Source of the DNA: Ooceraea biroi
Lineage: Eukaryota; Arthropoda; Insecta; Hymenoptera; Formicidae
Direction of reading: 5' to 3'
NCBI RefSeq assembly: GCF_003672135.1
Contig: NC_039512.1
Location: 3,256,874-3,320,873, forward strand
DNA: 64,000 bases
Within the stretch, counting starts at the first letter, position 1; the number at the start of each line of letters is the position of its first letter. A program made the position numbers and the translations under genes. The notes below the pieces were generated by a model. It saw only the letters and a list, made by a program, of their open reading frames with translations, was not told the DNA's origin and did not search any database. Of the stretch, positions 49,991-61,714 are shown in pieces.

Positions 49991-52900
49991 TTAGATTCCC
50001 ATCAAGTCACGAAGGATCTCCGCGTTCGTGAGAGAGCGTGTCTGTCCGTTCACCACATTCATCCCATAAAAGGAAGCCCCGTCGCTAGGATCCGACAATT
50101 GCCTGATGCCGTTCGATCCGGGCAGCGTTTCCTCAGGCAAAGTTTTATCCGATTTCCAACCGTTCGCGGAAAGATACAGATTCGGATTGTTCTTGTAAGC
50201 GAGTCCGCCGGCGATTTTGGGATTCTTGAATTTGTAATACTTGGTAGCGCGAACATAATTGTCCTCCTTGGGGGATTGTTTTGCGGGCAAATACTTCTCG
50301 ATCGCGACAGCTTCAGTCTTCGCGTGCTTGACATATCTTCCGGTTTCGGGGTCTTTGTATCCGAAGAACTCTTCATAGATCACTCTGGGCGTCTTGTTGG
50401 CTGACACATCCGTGCCGTAAGCCGCATTGTCTCTATAGCCTGTCCTCGGCGTTTTGCGATTTCTATGAGAAACTCGCGACCCATAGTTCTTTGACTCTTC
50501 TCGATGCTCGTGATTTACGCGAGATCGATTGTCGTCCTTTTGTTGCCGTCTAGAAGGCTTCGGATTGTTGTAACTGTCTATCTCTGGCACTTCTTTCACG
50601 TGAACGTATTCTGGAAATAACATTGAAATTAATTTATTTACAGATTATATTTATATACAAGCGTAAAATCTTGTAGTTTAATTAAAGAATATAATTTAAC
50701 GTAAAAGTAAAATAATTAGTTTCGAAATTAGTTCTCGAAAAATTAAATAATTAGTTTTGTATGTTTTTGTATAAATATGACATACATGACAATTATACAT
50801 ACAAGAATCTCAAAGATAAAATTATGATATTTTGTGATCAAAATTATCGATTTATTTTAAATAACAGAATTTTAAACTTTTAAATTTTTATAAATCTACT
50901 TAGACTACATTAGTTGCAAATTATTGTGTTATTAACAATACTTACTATGTTTCGGCAATTCTTTCCTGTAAGATTCTTCAAATTCCTGCTCAAAGTCTTT
51001 TCCGTAATATTTGGATTGCTTGGGTTCCACTTTATGGGAGTCATTATCGGATCCCTCGTGTCTCTCGTGCTTGCGACTTTCTTCCTCGTCTTCTTCATCT
51101 TCTTCTTCATATGAATCACGTGATGGTTTTGAGGATTTAACATATTCAGCACGATCCTCTGATGATGATTCGTCTTCCTCGTCGTCATCATTTGCTGAAT
51201 AATTTTTGTAACGAGAATGTGGTTTATTCTCGGAATCCTCATCATCAATTTGCGCTCTGTACTTGCCAAATTTCTCGTCGTACTCTTTGAAGGGGAAAGA
51301 GGTTGAAGGTCTGAAGTCGCTTTCCGTGGGTGGCTCCTTAAAATGTTTGCCCGACTGCTCAGCACTGTCATTCTCGGAATTGTGTTCGTATTCCTTTTCC
51401 GGATTTGTGAATCCTGAAATAATTTTCTTTTTCGTAATAAATGTTTAAATATTTCGTTGCTAGTTTGAAATTCTTATAATAAATCGGCTTTAATAAATCC
51501 ATCTTAATAGATATATTTATTCTATATTTATACTACATTATTAATTACTACATTCATATAAATATGATGTTCTTTTACTCCTTCTTTGTATCTTTAATCT
51601 AAAAATTGCATTTTTAAGTTGTATTTTAAGTTGCATTTTAAGTTGCATTATTTTTAAATTAAGAATAGAAGATCAATATAATAAATTTACGTACACGTAT
51701 AAATTGACGTTTGTACACGTCAACAATTTCTCTTAATAGACAATAAAACTGAAAAAGTGATACGAACTTTCATCTTCGTCGTCGTCCTCGTCAGGCTGAG
51801 GCGTATGTGGTTCCGGGTTCTTCTTGTTGATGATCTCCACGTCGTCTAGTACGTCCTCCGTCGAGATTGACGACTGCACGGTATTTTGCTGTACGTTAAC
51901 CGGCTGACTACCGTGTTCCTTGCTGAAGTGCAATTGTGGCTGGCTATAAAGAGACTCGTAACTACCCTGCGCTTTCGGAAGACTGCTCGGAACGGGGTAA
52001 ACTTCGATGGAGGCGCCTTTGTACCGCGGAAATTGCGCGCTATTGCCGGCCGTTTGGATCGGCACCACCTGACCTTGGAAGCTCGACAGCGGGGACAAAA
52101 ACGGCGAAACGTTTCTCGATTGTGGTGTCAAACTGAATTTCGACGCGGGTCCAAAGGTGAAGTCCACATCGGACTCGGCCGGCTGGTAGCTCGTGCGCAG
52201 GAGGAACGGCTGGCTTTCGAAGGCGGGCAAAATTTCGTCGAAGTCCGGATTGCTTTGTATCCGAATTACTGGTACCGTGATCTTCTTGCCATTCACGTTC
52301 ACGGTGGCCTCGTTTCTCTGCTTGGTTCTCGGGGTCGATTTGTCCGATGACTGATGCAACGTTGCTGCGCCGCTCGACGGGAAGCTCGGCGCGTACGTGC
52401 GCGCGTAATCGCCAGCTTTTGACAGAGGATAACTGGTTTTGTACACCGGCACTTGTACGGCGGATAACGTGGCGCCTGGCTGATGCTGAAAGTCCTGGGA
52501 GATGAGCTTGCCGATGCCGGTGTACGACGGATATTCAAAGTCCGCGAAGCCGGCCAACTCAATCGACTTATCCTGATGGAATGAATCGTAGATGGGTGAA
52601 TAAGACTCGCTTTGCAGATTCGACAGCGACGGCGAGACGATCAGCTTGGACGCGTCCAGAGGTTTCTCGGCGCTTGTCGCCGCCCTGTACGTATTCGGAG
52701 TGCTCGAGGTATCAAAGTAGGAAGCGAGGGGACTCTTCCGGTGAGACTCGATCTGCTGGGCAGAAGAAGAACCGTAAGGAAGCGGCCGTTTTGGCGGTAC
52801 ACTGCCGTATGCATGAGAAGCAGAACCGACTCCAGAGTGATTCGGGCTTGCGTAGGGAACCTTCTGAGTGTCTGAAGCCTTGACGCCTCTGTAATGAGGC

Positions 52901-53609
52901 GACTCCGAGTTGACATCCTGAAGAGAGGCGACTCTTGGCGTAGTTTGAACTCCCATGATCGAGTCGTGGTTGTTGCGGATTTCGGGGTTGGAGTACACGA
53001 TGCCGCGCCTCGATCTGGTGAACGTTGCGACAGAAGTGCCAGTCGAGGTAGCAATGCTCGTGGCGGAGCATACCGCGGATATAAAGAGAACGATGTTTGT
53101 AATCTGCAATATTTGTCACGTCTCATTTTCACGTGAAACTCCTTTTTATCTTACGTGTCTGAAGATCACTGATTTCTGATGAATTCTAAAGATAATTAAG
53201 AATTTTAATATCTGTGCTGCGTAACGATTTGAATAATGAACTGAAATAATCTGAGTAATCTACATTTTAAGGTGACATAAATTACAGAAAGTGCACAAAA
53301 CGATGTAGAAAAAGTGGCTTCAAAGATTTATCAATATTTTCGACATTATCATAAATTAAAAATGCTATTATTGACTTCACGAATGTGTATAGAGAAGAAA
53401 ATCAATACTATCACACAATGTAACATATTGACAAGATCAAACGCGGGTTGCGCAGTTATGAATAAAATCACTATTGTTATAATATTACATTACACATAAA
53501 CGATCGACGATCAAAACGTACGATGATCAAAGCGTTGATTATTTGAAAATTATTGATTATCGAGTTGTTCAATTGTTAAGAGGCTATTGTTAGAGAAACG
53601 TACCAACAT
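49991..53609 (-). CDS. large secreted low-complexity protein with RSRR site, 809 aa
   Basis: Four exons on the minus strand: 53604-53609 (ML only), 51768-53103, 50946-51413, 49991-50610, phases 0, 1 and 1. Signal peptide MLITNIVLFISAVCSATS. Soon after is TRSRRGIVYSNPE, a furin-type RSRR site. Residues about 50-430 are Ser/Pro/Tyr/Gln-rich without a known domain. An acidic section (PDEDDDEDE and EEEDEEDEEE) spans about 435-600. A basic section (SRVNHEHREESKNYGSR) leads into a more ordered C-terminus with EEFFGYKDPETGRYVKHA and NAEILRDLMGI. No family is recognised. The exon 2 donor is the unusual GTTCGT. It shares strand, promoter style and split signal peptide with its neighbours, so an extracellular matrix role is inferred. 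Confidence 0.85.
51610..51650. repeat. 12-bp imperfect tandem repeat
   Basis: About three copies of TTTTAAGTTGCA in the intron between exons 2 and 3 of the 50.0-53.6 kb gene. Confidence 0.8.
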
Positions 53610-53656
53610 GATACCCGTCTAGTCGGTACGGGCAGACACCAAAGTTTGACGTTAAC

Positions 53657-53688
53657 TGGCTGCGACCGACATTCTCTCATCTTTTATA
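53657..53688 (-). promoter_or_regulatory. TATA box and initiator of the 50.0-53.6 kb gene
   Basis: Minus-strand TATAAAAG (53688-53681), initiator CCAGTT with its A at 53657, spacing 31 bp, start codon 48 bp further. Confidence 0.72.
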
Positions 53689-54672
53689 TTCAGCGTTTAC
53701 TGATGCGAGACAACAGAATGGGCTGGGCTTTTCTAAAGTTAGCAAAAAGCGTATCGAGAAAAACCGAGTCAAGTCTCGCTTCTCCCTGATCAGTGAAGCC
53801 CATGATCATAACGCGCCATTGATCTGTCTTTTTATTATTAATTTATGTTTCTCTCATTTCTTTTTGAGATCTTATTATTATCAGCAAGATATCGATTATA
53901 ATATAATTGTGCGGCAAAGTAAAATGTAATGAGTAAACAAATTTTATCATTATTGACATATTATCTGTACTGTAATGAGCGATCTTATTTGATTAATTAA
54001 TGATAATTGAATTTATTTAATTAATACGCGATGGAAAAAGTATAACTATCATAATATATAAAGTATTTATTATGTATTATATTGTAAAAAGTGATTAAAA
54101 CTATTTCGGTAAGAAAAGTCATTTATAAATTACTACGTAATACACATTTTCAAATATTATTGAATATCTCCTAAAAGTAATAATAAGCGCACCATTTACC
54201 AGAGGAATTATTGCATTACTGGCCATTATTCTGAGAAACTTGCGCGAGCATATCCATCATAATAGTTTCGTGAACTAGTGGAGCCTCTAAACTAATTTCT
54301 GTCTCATTTCCAGGTTATTTTTCGAGAAAGTGACTCTTGCACAATAAAAACGCTCCAATGGATTTATGTGCATTGGCTCCATCGAATAAATGTACAATCT
54401 AATGGTTCTTATATGCCATAATAAGATGTGAATGCTTCTTTCCTTCTTTCTATAACTTGAGAATTTACCGAAAAACTTTAACGTACACATTTCTGTTAAC
54501 TGACACGATTCTAATATCGAACAAAAAATAATTTAAATGCAAAGTAATAAAAAATATTTATGCTTTATTACACGATTATTTCATTATTTAAAGCTAGTTG
54601 AATAATATTATTAAATACTTACTGCTAATTAAATCCGCTGCATTATTTCTCAATGAAAGACATGATCCAATT
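53689..54672. other. intergenic, no gene seen
   Basis: AT-rich, no supported exon. Confidence 0.5.
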
Positions 54673-54678
54673 TTTATT
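54673..54678 (-). terminator. possible poly(A) signal of the 55.2-61.6 kb gene
   Basis: Minus-strand AATAAA about 550 bp past the stop codon. Confidence 0.35.
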
Positions 54679-55118
54679 CCTGATTTACGTCCTCCGCAAC
54701 GAGGAAATTAATAATAAATGAAAGAGAAGAGAAATTGGGTGGAAAACGCAGAGACCGTAAAAAACGCCGTAAAAATAACAATACGTGTGTATTTCTCTGT
54801 TTAAGTTAATATGTACATACAATACCATCCTCACCAATACAGTACAATGTAATACAGTACTCGCTAACGTCTCCAAGACAATCGATGAATTTCCTTTCCC
54901 CCGAACCCGAGTGTTCCGTGCGAACGCGTTCGAAACCCACGATCGATTTTTACAACTTCCGTATAAAATATCGTTTGCTGTAATTAAGACACCCAGTGTG
55001 AGCGGCGCGATCGATGCTGGCGCGCGCGATGCAGCTTTCATTAATGTATATTATACGTAAAGTGGACGGGAAGAAATCGCCGAGCAGGGTAAATGTACTT
55101 ACAACCTAAATGCTAGTC

Positions 55119-55141
55119 CCTCTCTCTCTCTCTCTCTCTCT
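55119..55141. repeat. (CT)n microsatellite
   Basis: About 11 CT units in the presumed 3' UTR of the 55.2-61.6 kb gene, followed by T/C-rich sequence. Confidence 0.9.
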
Positions 55142-55226
55142 TTTTCTTTCTCTCGCGAGCGGATTTACGAGTCACGCGCAGATCCAGCGAGCGTTCGACG
55201 TGTCGCTTGTACTTTTGATTGCGGAT

Positions 55227-58200
55227 TTACGCGGCACCGTTCCCTGAATAGACCTTCCTGTTGGGGCCGGACGTCTGTTGCGACGTAACGTCAGCTCTCT
55301 CCAGGTAATCTCTCAGGTTGTCGTCGAAGAACTGCAGCGCTTGCCGGCGCTTCTGGCTCTCGAAGTACTGACCCAGCTGGCCATTGTCGCGGAAATAGTT
55401 CTGCGTGCTCCTGGTCGGCAACTGTTTATTCTTCATCAGCAGGCCGAGGAGATTGTGCATCCTGGGATGGTTGATGTCGTACTCCTTGCTCGACGACTTC
55501 AATTCGCGCAGAATTTTGCTGAAGATTTCCGGCGACGACGTGGTGAGCGACGGGTACGCGTCTAAGAACGACTGGTGCCTAGAATTGTATTCGAAGCTAT
55601 CGTGCTCGAATGGTGACTCGTAATAACGCGGGCCGTCTAGATGGATGTCTATGTTGCTGGAGGATGCCTCCAATCCGGACCTGGGCGGCGAGTGCTTCGA
55701 TCTTATCGGCTTCCGTGGTCCGTTCTTGAACCGCGATGATCCCGGTCGTTTCTTTGGCTTGTCGTGGAAAGGGCTCTTGTGGAAGGAGTTCTGTCTTGGT
55801 GGCGTGAGATATTCCGTCAAGTGGCTGGCGCTGCCGAAGTCATCGTGGAAGTCACCATCAAAGTCCGAATCTCCGGGAGGCTTATGCTTGTGATTTGGTC
55901 GGTTAGTGCCGTGGAAAATGTGTATCGGTCCTGATGGTCGAGTCTTCAGTATGTTTTCCAGGGTCGCCAGCAGCATCTCCGGCTTCTTGCTGCCGGACTT
56001 GGTGAACTTGGGCGCGTCGGTCGCGCGCACCTTGTTCTCGCTCTGATGCGCCTCGAGGACGTCCCTGTACTTGTTTTCCGACAGAGAAGCTCGCAACTTC
56101 TGTAGCTCCGTCCTCAGCTTCGCCAAGTCGCTCGCCTCAGAATTGTTCTGGCTGCTCGCCTGCTGCTGCCTCCTGTCGTTGTTCCACTTCTGCGAGTTGT
56201 ACATCGTCTTCAGGGACTCCTTGAACATCTCCTCGGCGTACTTCTGCAGGTCCGAAGCCAGCTTTGGTTTCAGCACCAGCTCGTTCTGCGCTGTATGCGA
56301 CGGCTTGAAAAAGTTTCCACCAGGCATGACTGGCACTAGGTTCAAGCCTTGCTGAACAGGATCGTTAGTGGGTAACCTGTTGTTCAGAGTGTTCTGGTTT
56401 TTGATGATGTCGGCGTTGGGCACAAAGTTTATGGGATTGAACACTGGTCGTTCCTGATTCTGCGACGGCTTCAAGTCCAAGGTGCCAACTTGCTTGCTTT
56501 TAGCGCCGCTCTCCGTCAGCGAGTCCACAAAGCTCTGAAGATTGATGGTATGTGGAGTGATTGGAGTGACCGTGCTGAAGATCGGGATAGGCGTAGTTAA
56601 GAACGTGGTCGGATAGTGCATCGTCTCAAACATGTTCACAGTCGTGTCGATCGGGCTTGGCTTGATGTTTGGATTTATGATCTCCACGTTCTTCATGCCT
56701 ACCTTCGGAAGGTGAGCACTACCTGAAGAAGAAATGCCGACCGCATTGTTTACACTGTTCGAGTGGCTGGCTGTGCTATCGGCAGCCTGCAGGATCACAT
56801 TGGGCAACCGGTTGCTCTTCACCAGTTGCTTGTTCAACTGAACCTGTAACTGTTGCTGTGCAACATTGTCCACGCCGCTGCCGGTCTGCAGCTTGATGTA
56901 ACCTCGCGGCCGTTGCAGGATAAGATTGGAGTCTTGCAGGTTGTGATTAGTTGGAACCAATTGCTGCGTGTTCACAGCCAAGCCATTCAAAGTCGTGCCG
57001 GGCTGTATGATGGTCGGTATCACTTGAGTCGCTTGAAGGATCGTCTTTGTCTTTGGCGTCATGTTGACGTTCACCTGGTTCACCACGCCCTCCAGTGGGT
57101 TTGCCGGTTGCTGCAGATAGTACGAGTTGGTGTTAGTCGCCTGCTTCTGTTCGTTTTGACCGACGGTTAGACTCGCCGAGGCCAGGAAGTTTGTACCGGA
57201 CGTGGAGTACGCGTCCTTCTTGCCCTGTGAATCCGCGGACTCTGGGTTAATCCTGCTCTCCGGCTGAGTGGACAGCAGCGTCGGTGTCGTCGGCAAGCTC
57301 TGTACCTGCAAGTTATGATTGACAAGATTCTGACCCTGTAGTCCATGAGGATTCACCTGGATCTGGTACCCCGAGCCTGTCTGGAAAGGAGCTTGCAGGA
57401 ATGTCTGGATGGTCGGTTGCGGTACGATCAGCTGCTGCAATTGATTCACTGGCAGCTGCTGAACGACCGGCGCAGGGGTTGACGTCACGGCAAAGGTCGT
57501 TCGCGGCGTCACGTCACTCTGAACCGGCACGCTCTGCAAGGCCGGAGTCAGGCTAGACGTGAGAGCGAACACCGGCGTCATAGTGCTTGGCAGGTGGTAG
57601 TTCGTCCTCAAGGTGTCCGCGATCTTTATCTGGCCGGTCGGCTGCGACAGCAGAACCGTCTGCACGGGATTCTGGAAGCTGCTCTGGCCGACAATCACGT
57701 CCGGCACTGAAGACGAGACCCCCAGATTTTGCACGTTCTTCTGCAGCGCCTGCAGATTCTGTGCGAGGACCGGACTAGGCGTGCTCAAGATGGGCGCAGT
57801 TGTGCTGAAGGCGCTGATCGGCGCGGTGGTCACGAAATTCTGCAGCATCGCGTTCGATACGTCGAAGCCCTGGCTGTTGCCGAGCGCAGTCGCGTGATCG
57901 AAGTTCGCCAACGGTACGATGTTCACCTTGACAGGGACGACGTACTTCGGCTTCTCCACGTGATCCAGCTCGATTCCGCTCGAGTGCGAGATCTCGAGGC
58001 TCGGCGAGATGTGGCTCCACGTGCCGATGTGCTTCGGCCGAGACGCGTGGTGCACCTTCGCGCTCTTCGTGCCCGCGCCGCTACCGCGGGAGTCGTGCCT
58101 GGCGTCTTCCACGCTCTCGTCAAGGTTACTCGCGGTCGGATCGTTGGCCCACGGGTTCGCTTTCACCCGGTATCGCTGTGGCTTCAGCTTCGACGAGTTG

Positions 58201-61200
58201 TACTTATGCACCTTGTCCTGCTCCTCCGTGCTTTGGTCCGTGACTTGGTGTTCCTTAGGGTGTTTCCGCGTGGAATCAGATTGCGACGCGGGACGTCTGC
58301 GAGTCTTTTGCACCCTCACCCTCGGCCGCTCGACGTACTCCACGCTCTCGTCCGACAAGTTCCTGGAGTCGTCCGAGTGAACATAACTGCGCTGCTTGTC
58401 GTTGCCGCCGTAAGCCTCGAAGTGCTCCGACGTTTCCGCGCTGGAAGATTCCAACTTCCGCGACGTTTTGTAGTTGTCATTATCCGAGCTGGCGCCTCTC
58501 AGCTGGCTGCTGAACTTCGTGTCCACCTTGTAATTGCTCGGCTCGGCGACCACCACCGGTCTCGAGAACCTGTGATGCGTCTTTGACGCTTCCGCCACGT
58601 TGTCGTAAGTTCCGCCGTGGGTGCTACCGAGTTCGTTGACTCCGTAATTCGTCCTTGATGAGGACGGGGCCGCTGCCACCGCTGCATTCTTCTTGGTCGT
58701 GCTCTGCCCGTGACCGTCGTAGTTCGCGGTATCCTGCAGACGATAATTGCCGGTGACTTTCTCCTGCTCGTAAGTGGTTTTCTTCGCATCTTGCGCGTTG
58801 TTATACGTGTAGAATTGAGCGTATGGGTTCCCATAGCCGTGCCCGTAGCCCTCAATTTCCTTGCTCCGCTGTCCGCGCCCTGAAGAGGACGACTCGTCAA
58901 TCTCTGTGCTGTCGGTGTTCACCGTGCCGCGCATGTTCTCGTAGAAATCCTTGTAATTAGCCACCGCGGGGGTGTCGTTGCTGACCTTCAGCAGCTCAAA
59001 CTCATTCGGTCCGGCCGCCTGGAAATCGAAAGACCTGCGGTTGGTCAGCGATCCAGGGAAACTCAGAAAGATCCTCGCTTCCGAGGAGTACGCTAAGTCC
59101 TCCTCGAGCTTTTTCTCGTCCCTCGTGTCCGAGTTATTCGGTGCACTTACGGCATTCGTTGCGTTGTTCCGCTCAGACCGGTTATCCCCGAGATCAGTGG
59201 GCCGTAACGATGACGAATCAGGATCGTACGATGGAGATACGGACGGTATCATGGGCACGAAACCGTTAGAGTTTTCATAGTGCAGCGTTGCGTCTAGTGA
59301 CGACGATACGCTGGAAAGTTGTTCCCGAGGATGGTTCAGGCTTTCGTTCGTTTGTCTCGTTGCGTGTGCTATATTTTCTGACGCTGTCGCGAGCTGATCG
59401 AATATCTCTTCGCTATTTAAGCCGACGTCTTTTGTGCATCTTGACAGCGGCCAGCTGAGAAATAGCAATATCACCTAAACGAAATGGAAAGGCGTTATTA
59501 ACTTTAAAGTAAAAATTTGAGATAAAAGTGACAAATTTGTATACTTCATAAAAATTCTAATTAAGTCTAATTAAGTAAAAATGTTGTAAACCGCTAAATG
59601 ACATATAGAAATGTGAAAAATATATTAAAAAAGAGTATATAAAATAATATATGATATAATATATACATATAGTATGTACATATGATGTAAAATGATTTGT
59701 GCAACGCAAAACTTGGTTTAAAACTGCTTCTTTAAAAATGCTTGTTATAAATGAATTACTATTGAAACTATTATATAAATCAAATTAAAGAATTTCTTAT
59801 TAAAAACTTGCATACATTTTTGCAGTATTTTACACAATTAACTTCATAATAACATAATTAATATTAAGCTAACAATAAAATACCGAAAATAATGATGCTG
59901 TAAAAGCATGATATCTTAAAGATCTTATATTGCGATATCTTATAACATGGCGAGTTTTACTAAAAAGAAAGCATCATATGCATTGCAAAGTTTGGATAGC
60001 TGCTACATGTTAGTAAGCTGTGATAATTGCTGTTTCGTCAAGGAGATGACCTAGAAAAGAAAAGCAGACTAGAAAAGTAAAATGCGAGCGTGTGCGATAG
60101 AAATAAGGACTGGATGTGCACGGAAGCAAATCTTCGTGGACTTTCTCACTGATTCATAAGCATTCGAGTCCGTTTGACAGTAATGGGTCTCCATACGAGC
60201 ATGATTGTTAATTTAGCAATTTCGCTATCGCAGCAAAATGCAATTCTTGATGCACGCGGGACAATCTGCATTGTGAATGACTTTTTCCTTTATAAAATGC
60301 AGAAACTTACCGACAAACTAATGCACAACCCGACCGCCTAGAGAGTGTCGGTGAAAAGTAATTGCGGAGAAAACATAGCCAATTTAAGATATGTAATTCT
60401 TCATGCCTACCGTTAAACAAGTCGGTCGAAGTTGTCGATTGAAATGAACATCGTTAATGCGCATGTCTTTACTTAATTGGCAGTAGTTTTGACGATCAAA
60501 TTTCGAAAGCGTTTAACTACAATAAAATCATATAGTATATGTGGTAATCTTTCCATAACTTAAAATATAATTAATTTACTCAGTCTCGAATTTATTTCAG
60601 TTCGTCGAATTCCATTATTTAATTGAGTGAGAGAGAAAGAAAGATAGATACATACATTGATTGTGTGATATATAGAAAATGTTAAATCAAGTTTTATATG
60701 AAAATGTAATTATCAAAAGCGTTCATAAAACTATTGTGATGTAAATATTAAAGTATCTCTAAAAATATACATTAAATTAGCTTTATTAATATTGGAAAAC
60801 AACTATTATTTTTAATTTCATTTGCTTCATTAATACATGCAATAAATGAGAATAAATAACTGTGCCTTGATTCTAAAATTATGTCGTTAGTTACAAAAGT
60901 TATTATAAATTTTAAAGTAAAAGAAGAAAAAATTATTCAACCATATTTTATTAATTCCATTATCAAAGTGTTAATAGAGCTGTAACAAAAACATGCATTA
61001 ATTACATTGTATTTAAAGTATAATACTCATATTAACACGCAATAATAAAAAGTGCAAGAGATGTTAAAAACGCGAAAAATATGGAAAAATATTAAAAATA
61101 TTTGAGATTATACAATGTAATTTCTGCTGCGGTGCAAAACCAATATTTCCACAACGGTGCAGTACAATACCAGAAAAACGGAAAAAATTCGAAATAATAA

Positions 61201-61619
61201 CTAAATTATCTTGTGGTCACGCAATCATAAAAAACAATTAAAACAGTACAATTTTTCCAACACGTTTCCTCTTTATATATTTTATGCTATATAAATATTA
61301 TATACAATTTTATATAAATGAAATATTATGTAAAATATATATTATATGTGCATTTTCAAATAATCAAATCGCAAAAATATTTCACACTGCTTTTCACATA
61401 TATCGAGGAGATACGTCATTCGAGTCGGAAATATCACGACATGACGTTCATCATCTCGCATGAATCGTATGAAATTTTCAATACATCAGCCTTTTTTTCT
61501 CATTTATTTATTTATCCGCACGAGAATGAAGCGATCAATTTTCTCACAGCACAACGAAGAACTTCACACTGTCACAGAGTACCCCGAGAGATTCGAGTAC
61601 TTACATAATACAAAATCAT
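55227..61619 (-). CDS. very large secreted Gln/Ser/Asn/Pro-rich protein, 1420 aa
   Basis: Two coding exons on the minus strand: 61605-61619 (MILYY) and a single 4.25-kb exon 55227-59474, joined in phase 0 across a 2.1-kb intron. Signal peptide MILYYVILLFLSWPLS. Residues about 20-480 are Ser/Asp/Asn/Tyr-rich with a basic patch (RVRVQKTRRRP). About 510-1080 is Gln/Val/Thr/Pro/Asn-rich and glutamine-dense (QQLPVNQLQQLIVPQPTIQ). About 1090-1180 is helical Lys/Glu/Gln-rich (LAKLRTELQKLRASLSENK). The C-terminus has Pro/Lys/His-rich then Asp/Phe/Tyr sections and ends KVYSGNGAA. No known domain is recognised. GC-richer than its surroundings. Extracellular, matrix or prion-like polymer role is inference only. 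Confidence 0.85.
59475..61604 (-). other. 2.1-kb first intron of the 55.2-61.6 kb gene
   Basis: Donor GTAAGT at 61604, acceptor TTTAG at 59475-59479. AT-rich, and no other gene was seen in it on either strand. Confidence 0.7.
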
Positions 61620-61681
61620 TTTTGTCCAACGTGCTGACTCTCGTCGGAGCTCCTGCAGAGATCAAGAACGGAAATCACGAC

Positions 61682-61714
61682 TAAAAAAGACCGGTGTGTG
61701 TCACACTACATATA
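61682..61714 (-). promoter_or_regulatory. TATA-like element and initiator of the 55.2-61.6 kb gene
   Basis: Minus-strand TATATG (61714-61709), initiator TTAGTC with its A at 61682, spacing 32 bp, leader 62 nt. Confidence 0.65.

Noticed and set aside
50910..51371. 153-codon minus-strand frame
   Set aside because: Out-of-frame reading of exon 3 of the 809-aa gene; the neighbouring frame gives the acidic section with consistent splice phases.
57729..58586. 285-codon plus-strand open frame
   Set aside because: It is antisense to the GC-rich giant exon of the 1420-aa gene and has no domain, signal peptide or splice support. Its Arg/Val/Leu bias is the mirror of the real gene.
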